Shown here in pieces: positions 60,508-64,000 of a stretch of 64,000 nucleotides of DNA. Below the pieces are notes generated by a model, which did not search any database, had not been told where the DNA came from, and was given only the letters and a program-made list of their open reading frames with translations. This DNA is from Bdellovibrionales bacterium (GTDB lineage: Bacteria; Bdellovibrionota; Bdellovibrionia; Bdellovibrionales; UBA1609), in contig JADJVA010000025.1 in the NCBI GenBank assembly GCA_016716765.1, positions 868,001-932,000 of the forward strand, read 5' to 3'. The position numbers were made by a program, and so were the translations under genes. Numbering within the stretch: the stretch's first letter is position 1; the number at the start of each line of letters is the position of its first letter.

Positions 60508-61768
60508 ATCCATCAAGAATCTAGCTTCGATGATCTCAATCTCTAGTTTAGATGACATTTGGAACTGGTTACAAATTCACAGTCAAGGAGAGCTTGGTTA
60601 TGTCTTTTTGATCGTTTTGCTGTTCGTTGTTCCGCGACTACTTCTGCGGTTTGGAATCCCCATGGCTTTAACTGCTTTCGCAATTGGTGTTGGCGTATCC
60701 TATGGGTTTAGATTTTATGATGAAGACAGCGTGATTCCACTTTTCTCCACGCTAGGGATTATTTCTCTTTTTCTGTTTGCAGGTGTAGAGGTCAATCTCG
60801 ATTCGATTAAAAAAGCTTTGCGCCCAATTTCAATTCATGTCGGCGTTCGCATTTTGGTTGTTACAGTTATCGCCCTAGTTGTGTCCTCTATTTACGATTT
60901 ATCTTCAGCTGTATCTCTTATTCTTGCTCTAGCACTAGCAACCCCTTCAACTGGATTTATTTTAGATAGCATTGAAACTTCAAAGGTATCTGAGAATCAA
61001 AAATATTGGATTAAACTAAAGGCCATATCTGCTGAACTTGTTGCACTTGGTGCCCTTCTCATACTTTCTCAAATGGAGAGCTTGACCAGTCTAGCTGCTT
61101 CGCTAGCAGTGATAGTTCTACTCATCTTAATTTTGCCAGTTATAATTAAAAAAATGGCCTCAACACTTGAGCGACTAGCCCCTGGGTCTGAATTTGGGTT
61201 TATCTTAATGTTAGCAATTATATCTGGTCTCATAACCAAAAAACTAGGAGCGTATTATCTAGTTGGTGCATTTTTAGTGGGTATCGTCACGGGGCAATAC
61301 AAGCGTCATCTTCCGAATGCTAATACCGATCAAATGTTACAAGCTCTTCGATCGTTTTCTACGTTCTTTATCCCATTTTACTTTTTCAATTCGGGACTAA
61401 AGATTGCTCACGAGGCGTTTTCGATAAATGCGTTGTTAATCGCCTTGGTGTTATTGATTATTTCAGGTCCAATCAAAATTGTTAGTATTATACTTCATCG
61501 AAGAGTTTCAATGAATGAGTCGTGGAAAGACAGCCTTGCAATTGCCGTATCTCTAATGCCCAATCTGGTTTTTGGATTGGTCCTTGCCGATATTTTAAAA
61601 ACTCAAATGGATCTACCTATTGAAATATTTGGTGGCTTAATTATTTACACTCTTTTGATTACCCTACTTTCTCCAATGATTGTAAAAATACTCCCAGAAA
61701 ACAAACAAATCGAGATCATTATCGATGCTGAGTCAGCAGACTTTTCAAATAGGCCGAGGTTCAGTTAA
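60500..61768 (+). CDS. CPA2-type cation/proton antiporter
   Basis: A 422-residue membrane protein with about 12 helices. Landmarks: LLLRFGIPMALTAFAIGVGVSYGF, IISLFLFAGVEVNLDSIKKALRP (F-A-G-V-E-V, as in KefB/NhaA-like CPA2), and LALATPSTGFILDSIETSKVSENQKYW. No C-terminal TrkA-N domain. It exchanges sodium or potassium for protons. It is translated with the NhaR-like regulator upstream. Confidence 0.85.
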   Translation: MTESIKNLASMISISSLDDIWNWLQIHSQGELGYVFLIVLLFVVPRLLLRFGIPMALTAFAIGVGVSYGFRFYDEDSVIPLFSTLGIISLFLFAGVEVNLDSIKKALRPISIHVGVRILVVTVIALVVSSIYDLSSAVSLILALALATPSTGFILDSIETSKVSENQKYWIKLKAISAELVALGALLILSQMESLTSLAASLAVIVLLILILPVIIKKMASTLERLAPGSEFGFILMLAIISGLITKKLGAYYLVGAFLVGIVTGQYKRHLPNANTDQMLQALRSFSTFFIPFYFFNSGLKIAHEAFSINALLIALVLLIISGPIKIVSIILHRRVSMNESWKDSLAIAVSLMPNLVFGLVLADILKTQMDLPIEIFGGLIIYTLLITLLSPMIVKILPENKQIEIIIDAESADFSNRPRFS

Positions 61769-61923
61769 GCAGTGTTGCATATCCGGCAATTATTGAAGTG
61801 ACAGCCGCAATCTTATTTGGAGTAAATATACTTCGTGCCTTTTTGGTTAAGTGGCTTCACCATAGAAATCTGGCGCTTTACTATGAAACTTTGCATAGAT
61901 TCCTATTTTTAGATTTACTTTCA

Positions 61924-63788
61924 TTAAATAACCACTCTAACGCCCCCAAGACTTTCAATTTTGTGGGGGAAATTTCCTCCAGGTGTTCCAATAAACATTT
62001 GATTTTTTTGAATACCAAATCTCTTTGATAGGGCGTCAACAAGTTCAGGAGAAAATATCCCCTTCACCAAGACTAAATCAATTCGTAAATTCGGATATAT
62101 CTCATCGATGACTCTCGCCTGATACCAAATAGAGGGCGGAATTTTCTTTTTTTCTGAGTAGACATGTACAATCTTAAGTCTTTTGCTTTGCTCATTGAGA
62201 AGCACATATTGGGCAGCTCTATTGAGGGTTGATAGGTTGTCGCCCTTTGTATAATAAACCGTTTGTATGGAATTGATGTGATCAACTATTTTTTGCAGCG
62301 ATTTGCTAAGAATTTGTTTTGTGCCAGGCAGAAGTCCCACAGAATGTTGAATAGCATTGAGCAAAAATTTCAAAATCGTAGTTCTCATCAAAATGAGTAA
62401 GACCACACCAAAGGTGACTGCATAATATATTAGAAAAATGCGGGCTCCTTCAACATTTAGAAAAAAATTGCCAACTAAACCTAAAAATACGAGTCCCGCA
62501 CCGACAATAACCGCTCCCCAATGTGCTCGCGTGGATCGAGGGAGTTTTGCACGCCTTACCTTTAACAGCGCATTCCCGACAGCAAACAGAAACATAACAG
62601 ATAGAAAGGAGAGGGTATAAACTCCAGCCAGAGAATCAATGTTTCCCGACGTCATCGCAAATATTGAACCGCATATGGCAAAAAATCCCAAGATGATCCA
62701 ATGGTTTGTTTTTCTTCGCTCATTTTCATTTAACAATACAAATGGCAAACAACGATCTAAAGCCATGCGCTTAGCAAGTCCAGTAACTCCGACAAAGCTT
62801 GTTAATACAGCACCAGAAAGAACCAAAAATGCATTTATTCCCACCCAATATCCAAACCATGTAGAACCGCTGTCTGCACCAAGTCGTGCCAATAAATTTG
62901 TTTTGTCACTTATAATGGCTGACATCGGAAGCACGCCCAGTGCTAGAATACAAATCAAGGGATTGATAACTGTCACAGCAAGCCACATGTTTTTTAGTGT
63001 TTTATCGAAAACCCCTGGACGCTGTTCCTCAATGTAATTTGCTGAGCTTTCAAATCCGCTTATGCCGAGCAGGGCAACCAAATATCCTTTTCCCAAAGCA
63101 AAGTACCATGGATCACCAGGCATACTGTGAGTGAGATTATCGAAAGTAGTTGAAAACTGCGTAATAAAACTCCAAAGACCGAACAAAATTAAAATTGTAA
63201 TAGTCGCCATGTGGACCATAAAAATCCCCAAAGCAACCTTTGCAGATTCTCCAACTCCGTAAATGGTTAGAATCGCAAAGAACAACAGAAGCAAAATCGT
63301 GCAAGCCCCTACAGGTAGACCGGGAATTATTGACTTGAGATAGTGAATAGCTTCATTGGCACTAATCACAGCGGTTGCTATATATGACAAAATAGTCAGG
63401 CATGCTCCGGCCGCTGCGACTTTCTTTGAAGTTGTGTTGAGCAACAATGTGTAAGTGCCACCATTCATTGGCAACGCGGATCCCACTTCTGAGTAGATTT
63501 TTCTAAAAAATAAAGCGTGAAACTCACGAGTAACAGAGCAAGTGGGGCATAAATTCCCGAAACACCAATTGCGAGGGCAGATACGTAGAGGCAGCTTGAA
63601 GTTATGTCGTTTCCACAAATAGCTGTAGCTAACCATTCTCCCAAAAAATGTTTCTTTTCGCGATCAAGATGGGCAACATCCGCACTTTGGGACGGCTTAA
63701 TATTCTCGAGATTTTCAGTATTGCCCCATCCCGCAAAGTCCTTGTCTAGCAGACTTATATTTCGAGTATCTTGTGCATTACCGCCCAA
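61924..63788 (-). pseudogene. APC-family amino acid permease with one-base frameshift
   Basis: The N-terminal part (63788-63465, starting TTG) includes FLGEWLATAICGNDITSSCLYVSALAIGVSGIYAPLALLLVSFTLYF. The rest is in another frame from about 63510: FRKIYSEVGSALPMNGGTYTLLLN and on through ten or so helices, with GISGFESSANYIEEQRPGVF. A soluble C-terminal domain of ~130 residues ends the protein. One T added to the T6 run at 63505-63510 (minus strand) restores one frame of about 620 residues. APC permeases take up amino acids. A homopolymer error or a recent mutation would both explain it. The 155-base gap to the antiporter has no gene. Confidence 0.78.
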
Positions 63789-63856
63789 TTTGTAACCTTT
63801 CCTTCTTGCATAACCAAGCCGACTCAGACAGACGACAAGATTTAAAGATATACATG

Positions 63857-64000
63857 TTAATTAGCATCGCCCTCAATCTGCCATCTTAGCTCGCGAATCG
63901 GCTTAAGAGATTTGCCAACAGTTTTTCGACTTCGTTCTTGTTTTTCAGTCAGTCGGCGAAGCTGTTTTTCAAGCGAACGAATTACTTTAAGTGCCGCGTC
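63857..64000 (-). CDS. C-terminal end of a small basic protein (cut by window edge)
   Basis: 47 codons in from the window edge: LKVIRSLEKQLRRLTEKQER and GKSLKPIRELRWQIEGDAN, then TAA. It is strongly charged and coiled-coil prone. The frame runs off the window so its start and family are unknown. It could be a regulatory protein with the usual C-terminal helix, or an unrelated small protein. Confidence 0.4.
   Translation of the reverse strand, partial: DAALKVIRSLEKQLRRLTEKQERSRKTVGKSLKPIRELRWQIEGDAN

Noticed and set aside
61798..62028. Small plus-strand frame after the antiporter
   Set aside because: Most of it lies opposite the permease C terminus; only the first ~40 codons look protein-like and there is no ribosome site.

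Overview
The window looks like a chromosomal segment from a predatory or gliding Bdellovibrio-like bacterium (phylum Bdellovibrionota). This is inferred from gene content: a spc/alpha ribosomal operon followed directly by an Agl/Glt-type gliding cluster, many Sec-exported proteins and lipoproteins of unknown function, a TIGR02147-type regulator and sigma-54-like promoters. No rRNA, tRNA, CRISPR array or prophage was seen.

Layout. 1-6984: rpsH (partial)-rplF-rplR-rpsE-rpmD-rplO-secY-adk-rpmJ-rpsM-rpsK-rpoA-rplQ, with secY split by a frameshift and neither infA nor rpsD present. 7410-19471: a one-direction operon with an ExbB/TolQ-like channel, two ExbD/TolR-like proteins, a giant TPR protein, a TonB-like AgmX-domain protein, an Ig-like lipoprotein, an outer-membrane beta-barrel, a second TPR protein, a vWA lipoprotein resembling CglB and a TlpA-like thioredoxin. 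This reads as a proton-driven, envelope-spanning gliding machine with an adhesin. 19482-23727: a GNAT enzyme, a TIGR03545/TIGR03546 pair and a UDP-sugar 4-epimerase.

24146-29241: a near-perfect sigma-54 promoter drives an exported protein that joins two AAA+ modules to an FtsH-type (M41) zinc peptidase. Next come a secreted protein-glutaminase-like deamidase and a small exported protein. 29354-32687: an exported protein, a stand-alone YcaO protein and a family-5 solute-binding protein. 33013-44211: a hybrid histidine kinase, then a 0.56-kb tandem duplication (kinase 3' end, sigma-54-like promoter and signal-peptide leader) in front of two different exported proteins. The second copy leads an operon that ends in a Sec-exported RHS/YD toxin-like protein and a likely immunity gene.

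44212-64000: a mosaic accessory region. It holds toxin-antitoxin remnants (DUF4258/MqsA-like, MNT/HEPN), a DUF4143 ATPase with a paired palindromic operator, an SGNH hydrolase, a GWAC-repeat lipoprotein, a polyprenyl glycosylphosphotransferase, a TIGR02147 regulator divergent from a lipoprotein, an IS481 fragment, a truncated superoxide dismutase, an SDR, a LysR/antiporter pair and a frameshifted APC permease.

Two themes recur. Degenerate tandem repeats, notably four arrays with an exact 9-bp period, appear in genes and gaps. Several genes carry one-base or small indels, so either sequence quality or ongoing gene decay has to be considered. All functional calls come from reading the translated sequence; no database search was run.
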